Part shown: one piece after another, positions 9,954-19,066 of the stretch
Layout: the number at the start of each line of letters is the position of its first letter
How positions within the stretch are numbered: the first letter of the stretch is position 1
Origin: Sphingosinicella xenopeptidilytica
Lineage (GTDB): Bacteria; Pseudomonadota; Alphaproteobacteria; Sphingomonadales; Sphingomonadaceae
Reading direction: 5' to 3'
NCBI RefSeq assembly: GCF_042676985.1
Contig: NZ_JBHTIK010000005.1
Coordinates: 248,001-312,000 of the forward strand
Length of the DNA: 64,000 nucleotides
Notes under the pieces: generated by a model
The model's database searches: none
Seen by the model: only the letters and a program-made list of their open reading frames with translations
What the model was told of the DNA's origin: nothing
Made by a program: the position numbers and the translations under genes

Positions 9954-10629
9954 GAAAGCGGGCGGCGGCGTCGAACGCTGCGCGGCGCGCGGTGCGCGCG
10001 GCCGTCGCTTCGGCATCGTCGCCCCATTTTTCAGCCTGATACAGCTCGTCGAGATGCCCCGCGGCAAACGCCGTTTCCGGATCGACCTCGCCCTCGGCGA
10101 GCGCCAGCGCGATGACGAGCGAGCCCGCGATGGTGACGAGCGGCTGCATCGCCGCGAGCCTGTAAGCGTCCATGCCCTGAAGCGCGGCGGCAAGGCGCTG
10201 CACTGCCGCCGCATCCTGCGCGATATGAGCGATGCCGTCGGTAACGCGCAGCGCGGCATCGTAGCGCGTGCGCGCGAAGTTGACGAACGGATCCCACGCT
10301 TCCGCCTGCCGCGCCGTGAGGTCGGCGGGCGCATCAGCGCGGTAGCAGACAAGGTCGGATTCCGCATAGGCCGCAAGACCCGCCGCGAACGCCTGCGCGC
10401 CCGGCAGCACATGATCGATCGCGGCGTTGGCAAGGCCGGTCATCGGCATCGTCGCGGGGGCGATGCTCTCGCCCTGCGCATCCCACTCCTCCGCGACAGC
10501 GGCGGCGAGCGCGGCGGTCGGCAGAGAGAGAGGCGCGCGCTTCGGTGTCCGCACCGGCCGCCCGTCGAGCGTGATCCGCCACGCGCCGTCTTCGGGAACG
10601 GCGGCGACCGCCGTGTAGAACCGCTTCAC
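9907..10629 (-). CDS. ATP12-family F1-ATPase assembly chaperone
   Basis: A 240-residue member of the ATP12 family, known in mitochondria and alphaproteobacteria, where it binds the F1 alpha subunit before hexamer assembly. Typical features are the N-terminal KRFYTAVA segment, WRITLDGRPVRTPKRAPL, AEEWDAQGE, and the conserved MPMTGLANAAIDHV region. I chose GTG at 10629, overlapping the upstream stop as GTGA, because the mature family N terminus begins with (M)KRF; an ATG at 10656 is possible. The 3' end overlaps the convergent membrane-protein gene. It lies at the end of a tightly overlapping housekeeping run. Confidence 0.9.
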   Translation of the reverse strand: MKRFYTAVAAVPEDGAWRITLDGRPVRTPKRAPLSLPTAALAAAVAEEWDAQGESIAPATMPMTGLANAAIDHVLPGAQAFAAGLAAYAESDLVCYRADAPADLTARQAEAWDPFVNFARTRYDAALRVTDGIAHIAQDAAAVQRLAAALQGMDAYRLAAMQPLVTIAGSLVIALALAEGEVDPETAFAAGHLDELYQAEKWGDDAEATAARTARRAAFDAAARFLSLLDATSAGTTSRG

Positions 10630-10847
10630 TTGCCGCCTGTATCCTTGCTGCGCCACGCCCGGCGCAGCACCGCGGGCAGGATCAGCGCCTCGAACAGGCC
10701 GAACAGGAACAGGATCTTGCCGAGGAGTTCGTCCGGTATGCCCCCGATGCCCTTGCGCCAGAGGTAGAGTCCGAACGCCATGATGCCGAGGCCGCCGATG
10801 CGCAGCACGTTCAGAAACACCCAGCGCCGCTTTGCAAGATCGCTCAC
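10626..10847 (-). CDS. Small two-helix membrane protein
   Basis: A 73-residue protein with two hydrophobic segments (VFLNVLRIGGLGIMAFGLYL at about 10-29, and ILFLFGLFEALILPAVL at about 45-61) and a basic C terminus. The GTG start at 10847 overlaps the HAD phosphatase stop (GTGA), and its own stop overlaps the ATP12 start in the same way, so it is probably translated by coupling. Function unknown. The conserved position between an HAD phosphatase and ATP12 suggests a real gene rather than chance, but no catalytic motif is visible. Confidence 0.7.
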   Translation of the reverse strand: MSDLAKRRWVFLNVLRIGGLGIMAFGLYLWRKGIGGIPDELLGKILFLFGLFEALILPAVLRRAWRSKDTGGK

Positions 10848-11509
10848 GCCTGCCGCTCCAGCTCGGCGATCAGCGCGCCGAAATCGGCGGCGACGTGGCG
10901 CGCGCCCGCGGCGGTGAGTTCCTCCGGCTCGTGATAGCCCCAATCGACGCCGATCGCGTGCGTACGCGCCGCAACCGCCATTTCCATGTCAAACACGGTG
11001 TCGCCGATCATCACCGTATCTTCCCGCCGGGCGCCGGTTTCCGCCATCGCCGTCTGGATCATCGACGGGTGCGGCTTCGAAGGGTGCCGGTCCGCCGTCT
11101 GCAGCGTGACGAAACGGCCGTGAATCTCGTGGTGCATCAGCGTCAGCGCGAGGCCCCGATCGGATTTGCCCGTGGCGACGCCGAGCAGCCAGCCCGCGCG
11201 TTCAAGCTGAATGAGCCCATCACGAACGCCCGGATAGAGCGGCTCGGCGGCAAGCCCGCCGTTCGCGCGTCGTCCCTGAAAGGCGAGCTTGTAGTCCTCC
11301 GCGAGCCGTTCGTGGAAATCCGCTTCCGCCTCCGGCAGCAGCGCGGCCATCGCCTCGGCGAGCGACAGGCCGACGACGCGGCGCACGGCGTGCCGGTCCG
11401 GCGCATCGAGGCGGTGTTTCGCGAACGTATCCGCCATGCAGTCGATGATGTTCGCCTGGCTGTCGACGAGCGTGCCGTCGCAATCGAAGATCGCGAGGCG
11501 CACAGTCAT
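10844..11509 (-). CDS. HAD-family hydrolase (phosphoglycolate phosphatase-like)
   Basis: A 221-residue HAD phosphatase. Motif I is FDCDGTLVDS near the N terminus, with the first Asp as nucleophile. Motif II is GVATGKS, motif III includes the Lys in SKPHPSM, and motif IV is MIGDTVFDMEMA. The helical cap between motifs I and II (about residues 15-85) is of the C1 type found in Gph and pyrophosphatase relatives. The ATG at 11509 overlaps the stop of the pseudouridine synthase gene (ATGA). The exact phosphate ester cannot be deduced. Confidence 0.88.
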   Translation of the reverse strand: MTVRLAIFDCDGTLVDSQANIIDCMADTFAKHRLDAPDRHAVRRVVGLSLAEAMAALLPEAEADFHERLAEDYKLAFQGRRANGGLAAEPLYPGVRDGLIQLERAGWLLGVATGKSDRGLALTLMHHEIHGRFVTLQTADRHPSKPHPSMIQTAMAETGARREDTVMIGDTVFDMEMAVAARTHAIGVDWGYHEPEELTAAGARHVAADFGALIAELERQA

Positions 11510-12624
11510 TTCTTGCCCCGTTTCGGCGCGACGCGTCCGCTGCCCCGGCGGCTGCGGTGCGTATCGCGGCGTTCGCGTCGGGCGTCGCGCGCCTTGTGCC
11601 GGGCCTTCCGCTCTTCGGCGCCCGGATCGACGAGTTCCTCTTCGAGCGGCAGGTCGCCGATCGAGGCATCGAAGCCGATGGTGGCGAGGCTTTCGGCGAA
11701 GTGCGGCGCGGGATCGGCCTTGATGTCGAGCACCTTGCCGCCCGGAAGCTCGATCACCAGCCGCCGTGCGTGCAGGTGCAGCTTGCGCGAAACGCTGCCC
11801 GAAAGGAACGCTTCCTTGCCGCCGTATTTCGCATCGCCGACGATGGGATGGCCGATCGCGGCGGCATGAACGCGAAGCTGGTGCGTGCGGCCGGTGAGCG
11901 GCTGCATCTCCAGCCATGCCGCCCGGCTGGCGGCGCGCTCGATGCGGCGATAGCGCGTCACGGCGCGCTGCCCCCCGGCCTCATCGATATGCATCTTCTC
12001 GCCGCCGGTGCCCGGCTGCTTGCTGATGGGCAGGTCGATAAGCCCATCGCGGATATCGGGCACGCCCATCACGATCGCCCAGTAGAGCTTCTTCGCGGTG
12101 CGGCCTGCGAACGCCTTCGAGAAGTGCGCCGCCGCGCGCGCTGTCCGCGCGAGGAGGAGCACGCCGCTCGTATCCTTGTCGAGCCGGTGGACGAGCTTCG
12201 GCCGGTCGGTGCGATCGAACATCAGCGCATCGAGCAGACCGTCGACATGCTCGGTCATCTTCGTGCCGCCCTGCGTGGCGAGGCCCGCGGGCTTGTTGAT
12301 CACGATCGCATACTCGTCGCGGTAAATGACGAGGCTCTGTGCGAACTCGATCTGGTCGTCCGTCAGCATCCGGCGTTCCGGCTTCTTCACGGACATGATC
12401 GTCGGCGCCGCCACCTCGGCCGGGGGCACCCGGATGCTCTGGCCGGTTTCGATGCGGTCGCCGGGCTGCGCGCGCTTGCCGTCCAGCCGCAGCTGGCCGG
12501 TGCGCGCCCACTTGGCAACGGTGGTGAAGCTGGTGTCGGGCAGATGCCGCTTGAACCAGCGGTCGAGCCGGATGCCGTCGTCGTCCTCGCCGACGGTGAA
12601 TTGGCGAACGCCGTCCTCACTCAT
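11506..12624 (-). CDS. RluA-family pseudouridine synthase (RluC/RluD-like)
   Basis: A 372-residue enzyme with an N-terminal S4 RNA-binding domain (about residues 15-75: IRLDRWFKRHLPD, LRLDGKRAQPGDRI) and a RluA catalytic domain. The catalytic Asp lies in LVHRLDKDTSGVLLLA. Other family marks are INKPAGLATQGG and PLTGRTHQLRVHAAAIGHPI. It converts specific uridines in 23S rRNA to pseudouridine. The C-terminal about 45 residues are very basic (many Arg and Lys), a likely extra RNA-binding tail. The start ATG overlaps the crcB stop (ATGA); a longer arginine-rich upstream reading is the complement of crcB and is rejected. Confidence 0.92.
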   Translation of the reverse strand: MSEDGVRQFTVGEDDDGIRLDRWFKRHLPDTSFTTVAKWARTGQLRLDGKRAQPGDRIETGQSIRVPPAEVAAPTIMSVKKPERRMLTDDQIEFAQSLVIYRDEYAIVINKPAGLATQGGTKMTEHVDGLLDALMFDRTDRPKLVHRLDKDTSGVLLLARTARAAAHFSKAFAGRTAKKLYWAIVMGVPDIRDGLIDLPISKQPGTGGEKMHIDEAGGQRAVTRYRRIERAASRAAWLEMQPLTGRTHQLRVHAAAIGHPIVGDAKYGGKEAFLSGSVSRKLHLHARRLVIELPGGKVLDIKADPAPHFAESLATIGFDASIGDLPLEEELVDPGAEERKARHKARDARRERRDTHRSRRGSGRVAPKRGKK

Positions 12625-12998
12625 ACGAGAGCCTTGCCGAGATAGAGCGCGGCGATCGAGGCTACCACAGAGAGCAGCGTGTATCCGGCCGCCGTCAGCA
12701 TCGCGCCGCGTCCGGCAAGCGTCACCACGTCGAGCGAGAAGGCCGAGAAGGTGGTGAATCCGCCGAGCACGCCGACGCCCAGCAACAGCCGCAGCGGCTC
12801 GCTGCCGCCCCGTGCCGCGAAGATGCCGACAAGCAGCCCCATCAGCAGCCCGCCGACCACGTTCACGATCAGCGTGCCCCACGGGAAGTTCGGGCCAAAG
12901 AGGCGCAGCGAGGCCAAGCCGACGCCGTGCCGCAGCATCGCGCCCACGGCGCCGCCCGCACCCACGAGGAGAAAATGTCCGGTCATCGGCGGTGTCAT
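12621..12998 (-). CDS. crcB: Fluoride efflux channel CrcB
   Basis: A 125-residue four-helix membrane protein of normal Fluc/CrcB length. Diagnostic motifs are GAVGAMLRHGV near the N terminus, GTLIVNVVGG, and the pore element GGFTTFSAFS, which in Fluc channels holds the central sodium site and the phenylalanine fluoride track. It exports fluoride as a dual-topology dimer. No fluoride riboswitch is apparent upstream; the gene is embedded in an operon three bases from the previous gene. Confidence 0.95.
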   Translation of the reverse strand: MTPPMTGHFLLVGAGGAVGAMLRHGVGLASLRLFGPNFPWGTLIVNVVGGLLMGLLVGIFAARGGSEPLRLLLGVGVLGGFTTFSAFSLDVVTLAGRGAMLTAAGYTLLSVVASIAALYLGKALV

Positions 12999-13001
12999 GG
13001 C

Positions 13002-13850
13002 TCAGCGCACGCCGAACGTCCAGCCTTCGGTGCGCGCAAGGCGCGCGTCGAGACCGGCCGGAGCCCAGTATTCGCGGCTTTCCGCGATGCGCCGCAAACC
13101 CGCGGCCGCCACGAGAACATCGGTCTGATTGTCGTTCAGCGGCGTGCGGCTGCGCACCGCGCGCGCGCCGAGCCCGGCAAGTGCCGTGTTGAGATCGGCA
13201 AGGCTGCGCAGCTTGAGCCCGCGCCCGCCGGAAAGGCGGATGAAAGCGCGGCAATAAATCTCGACGAGCAGCGAGCCTTGAGCGGGCGGCAGATCGAACG
13301 GCCACACCGGTACGCGCCCGGCGAGATGATGCAGCAGCCGCATCCCCGCGAAGCTCGCCTTCGCCACCTGCGCCGCGCCGATCGCGTCGAACACGGTCGA
13401 AGGCTTGCCGCCGCCGCTGGCGTTGAAGGCGGCCTCGCATTCGCGCAGGTGCATGAAGTCCGCCTTCGTGCCATCCGCCTTGCCGAAGTAGAAATGCCGT
13501 CGGAAGCTGTGTTCGAGGAAGGATGCGGCGCCAAGGTCTTCATCGGCGCAGGCGGCGTCCACGAAGGCCCAGAAGCTCCGTGCGTCGTCCGGCGCGCTAT
13601 CTCCCGGCAGATAGGCGCCGCGCGCGACGAACGGCGGCGCGAAACTGAAATCCATCCCCACGAGCGTCGGCGGACCGTCGACAAGCGCCGCGATCCAGTC
13701 CAGTACCTCCGTGCGGGACCAGACATGGCCGGGCTTCACAAGCCGGGGCGGTGTGTCGCCCGTCTCGGCGATGCCGACCGCGATGCCCTTGTGGCGGCTG
13801 CCCTTCGCGCCGGACCAGTCGATCGCGGCGAAACGCGCGAAACGGCTCAA
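13002..13850 (-). CDS. Conserved hypothetical protein, possibly RNase H-fold (DUF429-like)
   Basis: A 282-residue protein starting near FAAIDWSGAKGSRHKG, which looks like the first beta hairpin of an RNase H-like fold with an acidic residue in strand 1. Further possible acidic sites are TLVGMDFSFAPPF and LNDNQTDVLVAAAGLR, where the Asp residues resemble the predicted active site of DUF429-type nucleases. This fold call is from pattern only. I chose TTG at 13850 (TTGA overlap with the upstream stop) because AGGAAAAAGGC sits at good distance; ATG at 13892 is the alternative, without a visible ribosome site. It is coupled to a MmcQ/YjbR gene. Confidence 0.6.
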   Translation of the reverse strand: MSRFARFAAIDWSGAKGSRHKGIAVGIAETGDTPPRLVKPGHVWSRTEVLDWIAALVDGPPTLVGMDFSFAPPFVARGAYLPGDSAPDDARSFWAFVDAACADEDLGAASFLEHSFRRHFYFGKADGTKADFMHLRECEAAFNASGGGKPSTVFDAIGAAQVAKASFAGMRLLHHLAGRVPVWPFDLPPAQGSLLVEIYCRAFIRLSGGRGLKLRSLADLNTALAGLGARAVRSRTPLNDNQTDVLVAAAGLRRIAESREYWAPAGLDARLARTEGWTFGVR

Positions 13851-14184
13851 GCCTTTTTCCTGCTGCGCGGTTTGGGCCTGCCCGCCTGCCATGCGTGGGC
13901 GCGTTCGATCATGGCGTGCACGCGCTCGGGGTCGTCCGTACCGTAGCGAACCAGCACGGCAGGCCAGCCCTCATAGTGCGGCGATTGCCAATAGGTGGTG
14001 GGTTCGGTGTCCTTCAGCATCAGCACCGTGTCCATGTCGATCTGCAGGCAGAAGGAACCCGGCTCGTGTCCCGTATTCACGAACGCGCGGCCGTTCACCT
14101 TCACGGCGGGTTGGCCGTAGCTCGTGGAAAGTTCCGCGCCGGGCAACGTCAGCGCGAACGCGACGACGCTGTCCCAGTCGAGGC

Positions 14185-14188
<4 letters not shown>
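13847..14188 (-). CDS. MmcQ/YjbR family protein
   Basis: A 113-residue protein matching the small MmcQ/YjbR (DUF419) family in length and pattern: an N-terminal helix with LTLPGAELSTSYGQPAVKVNGRAFV cut here to its key points (PGAE, SYGQPAVKVNG), a central strand region (FCLQIDMD), and the late HYEGWPAVLVRYG. The fold resembles CyaY-like proteins and may bind DNA, but no activity is established. Its start overlaps the stop of the serine hydrolase gene by four bases, so it belongs to the same operon. Confidence 0.82.
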
Positions 14189-15523
<1,335 letters not shown>

Positions 15524-15540
<17 letters not shown>

Positions 15541-16837
15541 GGCGTTCCTCCCACCAGGCCAGCCGCTCGCTGACGCGTTTTTCAAAGCCCCGTTCGGTGG
15601 GGCGGTAATAGGTCTCGGGCTGCATTTCTTCGGGCCAGTAGTTGTCGCCCGAAAAGCCGCCTTCGACGTCGTGATCGTAGGCGTAGCCCTTGCCGTAGCC
15701 GATATCCTTCATCAGCTTGGTCGGCGCGTTCAGGATGTTCGCGGGCGGCATCAGCGATCCTGTTTCGCGTGCGCTGTGCCACGCCGCCTTCTGCGCCACA
15801 TAGGCGGCGTTCGATTTGGGCGCGGTCGCGCAGTAGAGGCAGGCCTGCACGATGGCGAGTTCGCCTTCGGGAGAACCGAGGAAGTCGTAAGCGTCCTTCG
15901 CGGCCATGCACTGAATGAGCGCCTGCGGGTCGGCAAGGCCGATGTCCTCGCTCGCGAAACGCGTGATGCGGCGCAGCACGTAGAGCGGTTCCTCGCCCGC
16001 CGTCAGCATCCGCGCGAGGTAATAGAGCGCCGCCTGCGGGTCGGAGCCGCGCATCGATTTGTGCAGCGCCGAGATGAGGTTGTAATGCCCCTCGCGGTCC
16101 TTGTCGTAAACCGCGACGCGGCGGTGCAGCAGGTCGCGCAGGCCCGCGGGATCGAGCGACGCGTCGAGGTGCACCGACATCAGCGTTTCGATCTGGTTCA
16201 GCAGGAAGCGCCCGTCGCCGTCCGTCGAATGGAGGAGCGCCTCGCGCGCTTCGGGCGTGAGGGGGAGGGGGCGACCGAAATCGGCTTCCGAGCGTTTCAG
16301 AAGCTCTTCGAGCGCCGCCTCGTTCAGCCTGTGAACGAGCAGCACCTGGCAGCGCGAAAGCAGCGCGGCGTTGAGTTCGAAGCTCGGGTTCTCGGTGGTG
16401 GCGCCGACCAGCGTCACCGTGCCGTCCTCCACGAAGGGCAGGAAACCGTCCTGCTGCGCGCGGTTGAAGCGGTGAATCTCGTCCACGAACAGCAGCGTCT
16501 TCTGCCCGATCTTCGCGTACTCGCGCGCCTCGGCGAACGCCTTCTTCAGATCGGCGACGCCCGAGAACACCGCCGAGATCTGCACGAAGCGCAGGCCCAC
16601 GGCGTCGGCCAGCAGACGCGCGATCGTGGTCTTGCCGGTGCCGGGCGGCCCCCAGAAGATGATGCTCGAAAGCTTCCCCGCCGCCACCATCCGCCCGATC
16701 GCGCCCTCGGGGCCGGTCAGGTGTTCCTGCCCCACGACTTCATCCAGCGCACGCGGCCGCAGCCGCTCTGCAAGCGGGGCGTCGGCGGCAGGCCGCGTGT
16801 CGTGTGGCGGCGAATCCTTGGCGAACAAGTCTGACAT
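15524..16837 (-). CDS. rarA: Replication-associated recombination protein A
   Basis: A 437-residue AAA+ ATPase of the RarA/MgsA/WRNIP1 family acting at stalled replication forks. Walker A is GPPGTGKT (63-70), Walker B LLFVDEIHRF, sensor 1 VGATTENPSF, and the C-terminal tetramerisation part includes YLARMLTAGEEPLYVLRR and the family signature DIGLADPQAL. Near the end GYAYDHDVEGGFSGDNYWPE is typical. The gene is divergent from the PadR gene, with 106 bases between them that carry a perfect palindrome. Confidence 0.95.
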
Positions 16838-16895
16838 GAGACACCGACCTTAGTCATCTCGCGCAGTGCGCAAAAGCATCTTGCATTCGATGCAT

Positions 16896-16909
16896 TAAGA
16901 TATATCTTA
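16896..16909. promoter_or_regulatory. Perfect 14-bp palindrome, probable PadR/YqjI-type operator
   Basis: TAAGATATATCTTA is a perfect palindrome 34 bases before the PadR start codon and in the rarA-padR divergent region. PadR-family repressors commonly bind such ATAT-centred palindromes in their own promoters, so autorepression is likely. A further AAGATATG half-like sequence overlaps the region just upstream of the start. Confidence 0.6.
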
Positions 16910-16943
16910 GAGTTAATCTAATGAGTCGAAAGGTATCGAAGAT

Positions 16944-17525
16944 ATGAGAGAACACAGACATGGCCACCACCCGCGGTGGCGCGGTCGTCGCGGTTGGGGC
17001 GGCTTCGCCGAAGCCCTCGCCGGCCTCGGCGCCGCAATGGAAGGCGACGAGCACGGACGCGGCCATCGCCGCCGCCGACTCGGCGCGGGCGAGCTGCAAC
17101 TGCTGCTGCTGTCGCTGATCGAGGAAGCACCGCTGCACGGCTACGCGATGATCGAGGCGATCGAGGCCCGCACCGGCGGCGCCTATGCGCCGAGCCCCGG
17201 CGTCGTCTACCCGACGCTGACGCTGCTCGCCGACATGGAACTCGCCGAAGAGCGCGCCGATGGCAGTCGCAAGCTCTATGCCGTCACGGCAAAAGGCAAG
17301 GCGCACCTCGACGAGCGCCGCGAAGAGCTGAACGCCCTCCTCGAACGGCTCGACGCGGCCGGACAGGCGAACACCCGCGCCGATGCCGCGCCGGTCTGGC
17401 GCGCGATGATGAACCTCGGTTCCGTCCTCAAAGGCCGCATGTGGGATCGCGGCGCCGACCGCGAGGCGATGCTCGAAGCCGCCCGCATCATCGACGAGGC
17501 CGCGCACAAGATCGAAAGGCTCTGA
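16944..17525 (+). CDS. PadR-family regulator resembling the nickel/iron regulator YqjI
   Basis: A 193-residue protein. The N terminus is rich in His and Arg (MREHRHGHHPRW) and precedes a winged-helix domain (about 50-120). That domain has LLSLIEEAPLHGYAMIEAIE and the PadR signature SPGVVYPTLTLL, and a C-terminal helix follows (DEAAHKIERL). E. coli YqjI shows the same plan: a metal-binding His-rich head, HGYELIKAIE, SPGVIYPTL and a closing helix with an Asp-x-Ala-Ala pattern. YqjI senses nickel and represses a ferric reductase. Here the head has only about five His and no Cys, so metal sensing is possible but weaker. The next gene, three bases on, encodes DUF2218. Confidence 0.85.
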   Translation: MREHRHGHHPRWRGRRGWGGFAEALAGLGAAMEGDEHGRGHRRRRLGAGELQLLLLSLIEEAPLHGYAMIEAIEARTGGAYAPSPGVVYPTLTLLADMELAEERADGSRKLYAVTAKGKAHLDERREELNALLERLDAAGQANTRADAAPVWRAMMNLGSVLKGRMWDRGADREAMLEAARIIDEAAHKIERL

Positions 17526-17527
17526 GC

Positions 17528-17815
17528 ATGGCGACCGCAACCGCCGCCGTTCCGACGACGAACGGCAGCCGCTACATGCAGCAGCTCTGCAAGCACTGGA
17601 GCCACAAGTTCGACGTGACGTTCGACAAGGCGCAGGGCCGGATCAAGTTCCCCGAAGCGACGGTCATCATGACCGCCGAACCGGAAGCGCTCGCCGTGGT
17701 TCTCGATGCCGACGATCCCGCCGTTCTCGAACGAATGAAGGACGTGCTGGCAAGCCACCTCGACCGCTTCGCCTTCCGCGAGGCGCCGCTACCGTTCCGC
17801 TGGCTGAATGCCTGA
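17528..17815 (+). CDS. DUF2218 domain protein
   Basis: A 95-residue single-domain protein with YMQQLCKHWSHKFDV, IKFPEATVIMTAE and VLASHLDRFAFRE, the pattern of DUF2218. In other bacteria DUF2218 occurs fused to, or next to, siderophore-interacting flavin reductases (the YqjH type). Here it stands alone, two bases after the PadR gene and in the same transcription unit, with no reductase nearby. An iron-homeostasis role is inferred from family association only. It converges on the symporter gene, leaving three bases between stops. Confidence 0.8.
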   Translation: MATATAAVPTTNGSRYMQQLCKHWSHKFDVTFDKAQGRIKFPEATVIMTAEPEALAVVLDADDPAVLERMKDVLASHLDRFAFREAPLPFRWLNA

Positions 17816-17818
17816 AAC

Positions 17819-19066
17819 CTAGACGGCGTCCCGCGCGGGCGACGTGCTGCCGAGCTCACCTTCCCAGTGCGCGACCGTGGTCGCGGCGGCGAGGTTGGCG
17901 CAGGCGCTCGGCACCGTGCGCATCATGTCGAGCAGCCGGTCGAACGGCAGGATGAACCCGACGATGAGCGCGGCCTGCTCCGTAGTAACGCCGACGGCGT
18001 TCAGCACCGCGGCGAGCATGAACAGCGAGGCGGACGGGATCGGCGCGGTGCCGAACGCGGCAAGTGCTGCCGTGAGGAAGATGATGACCAGCATGTCCGC
18101 ACTGGGCGTGATCCCGAGTGCCTGAAGGCTGAACAGGCTGAGCAGGCCGACATACATCGCCGTGCCGTCTTTCCCGATGGCAGCGCCGATCGGCAGCACG
18201 GTCGAAGCGATGGGCGTCGGCACGCCGAGATTCTCGCGCGCGACGCGCAGCGACACCGGCAGCGTTGCCGACGACGAGGCGGTCGAGAAGGCGACCGCGA
18301 GCGCATCGATGATGCCGCGGAAGAAAAACGGCAGCGGCACGCGCGCGATGCTCCGCACGATCAGGCTGTGCACGATCCCCATCTGAAAGAGCGCTCCGAG
18401 CGCAACGCAGAGCGCGAGCAGGCCGATGTTGGTGAAGACGGCAAGGCCGTTCGCCGCGATGGCGCCCGCCGTCAGCGCGAAGACGCCGAAGGGCGTCGTT
18501 TCCATGACGACGCGGATCATCTGGAACAGCACGCTCGCGGCTGATTGCAGCAGCGACGCCACCGGCTTTCCGGCGTCGCCCGCCAGGATCGTGGCGATGC
18601 CGAGCATGAGCGAGAAGAAGATGATCGCCAGCATGTCGCCCGCCACCAGCGCTTCGAACACGTTGGTGGGAACGATGCCGACGAGCTGATCGTAGGTCGA
18701 CTTCGGATCGCCGAGCGGACGAGGCTCAGCACTACCAAGATCGGCGCCGATCCCCGGCTCCACGATGAGCGCGAGAACCATGCCGATCGCAACGCCGATG
18801 CCGGTCAGCACCGCGAACAGGCCGATGGTACGCCCGCCGACCGAGCCGAGCCGCTTCGGGTCGCCGAGCGAGGACACGCCCGAGGCAATCGTGACGAACA
18901 CGATCGGGACGACGAGCATTCGAATGAGGCGGATGAACAGGTCGCCCAGGATCGCGACCGAATCCGTTGCCGCTGGCCACAGCAGGCCGAAGGCGACGCC
19001 AAGTGCGAGGCCGCCGAGCACCCGCTTCCACAGCGCGATGCCGAACCATACGCGGATGAGCGTCAT
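17819..19066 (-). CDS. Dicarboxylate/amino acid:cation symporter (GltP/DctA family)
   Basis: A 415-residue DAACS-family transporter. Visible elements are the N-terminal helices with FIRLIRMLVVPIVFVTIASG, the serine-rich re-entrant loop (STASSSATLPVS), the TM7-like GAAIGKDGTAMY that replaces the NMDGT of glutamate transporters, and a final re-entrant segment with GFILPFDRLLDMMRT. These transporters import glutamate, aspartate or C4-dicarboxylates with Na+ or H+. Position as last gene of the dgcN-dgcA-deacylase operon makes D-glutamate the likely cargo (inference). Start ATG overlaps the deacylase stop (ATGA). Confidence 0.9.
   Translation of the reverse strand: MTLIRVWFGIALWKRVLGGLALGVAFGLLWPAATDSVAILGDLFIRLIRMLVVPIVFVTIASGVSSLGDPKRLGSVGGRTIGLFAVLTGIGVAIGMVLALIVEPGIGADLGSAEPRPLGDPKSTYDQLVGIVPTNVFEALVAGDMLAIIFFSLMLGIATILAGDAGKPVASLLQSAASVLFQMIRVVMETTPFGVFALTAGAIAANGLAVFTNIGLLALCVALGALFQMGIVHSLIVRSIARVPLPFFFRGIIDALAVAFSTASSSATLPVSLRVARENLGVPTPIASTVLPIGAAIGKDGTAMYVGLLSLFSLQALGITPSADMLVIIFLTAALAAFGTAPIPSASLFMLAAVLNAVGVTTEQAALIVGFILPFDRLLDMMRTVPSACANLAAATTVAHWEGELGSTSPARDAV

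Noticed and set aside
12999..13001. Possible fluoride riboswitch before crcB
   Set aside because: crcB is only a few bases from the preceding gene, leaving no leader for a riboswitch.
12625..13440. N-terminal extension of the RluA gene across crcB
   Set aside because: Arginine-rich shadow of crcB and its neighbour; the coupled ATG at 12624 begins the S4 domain.
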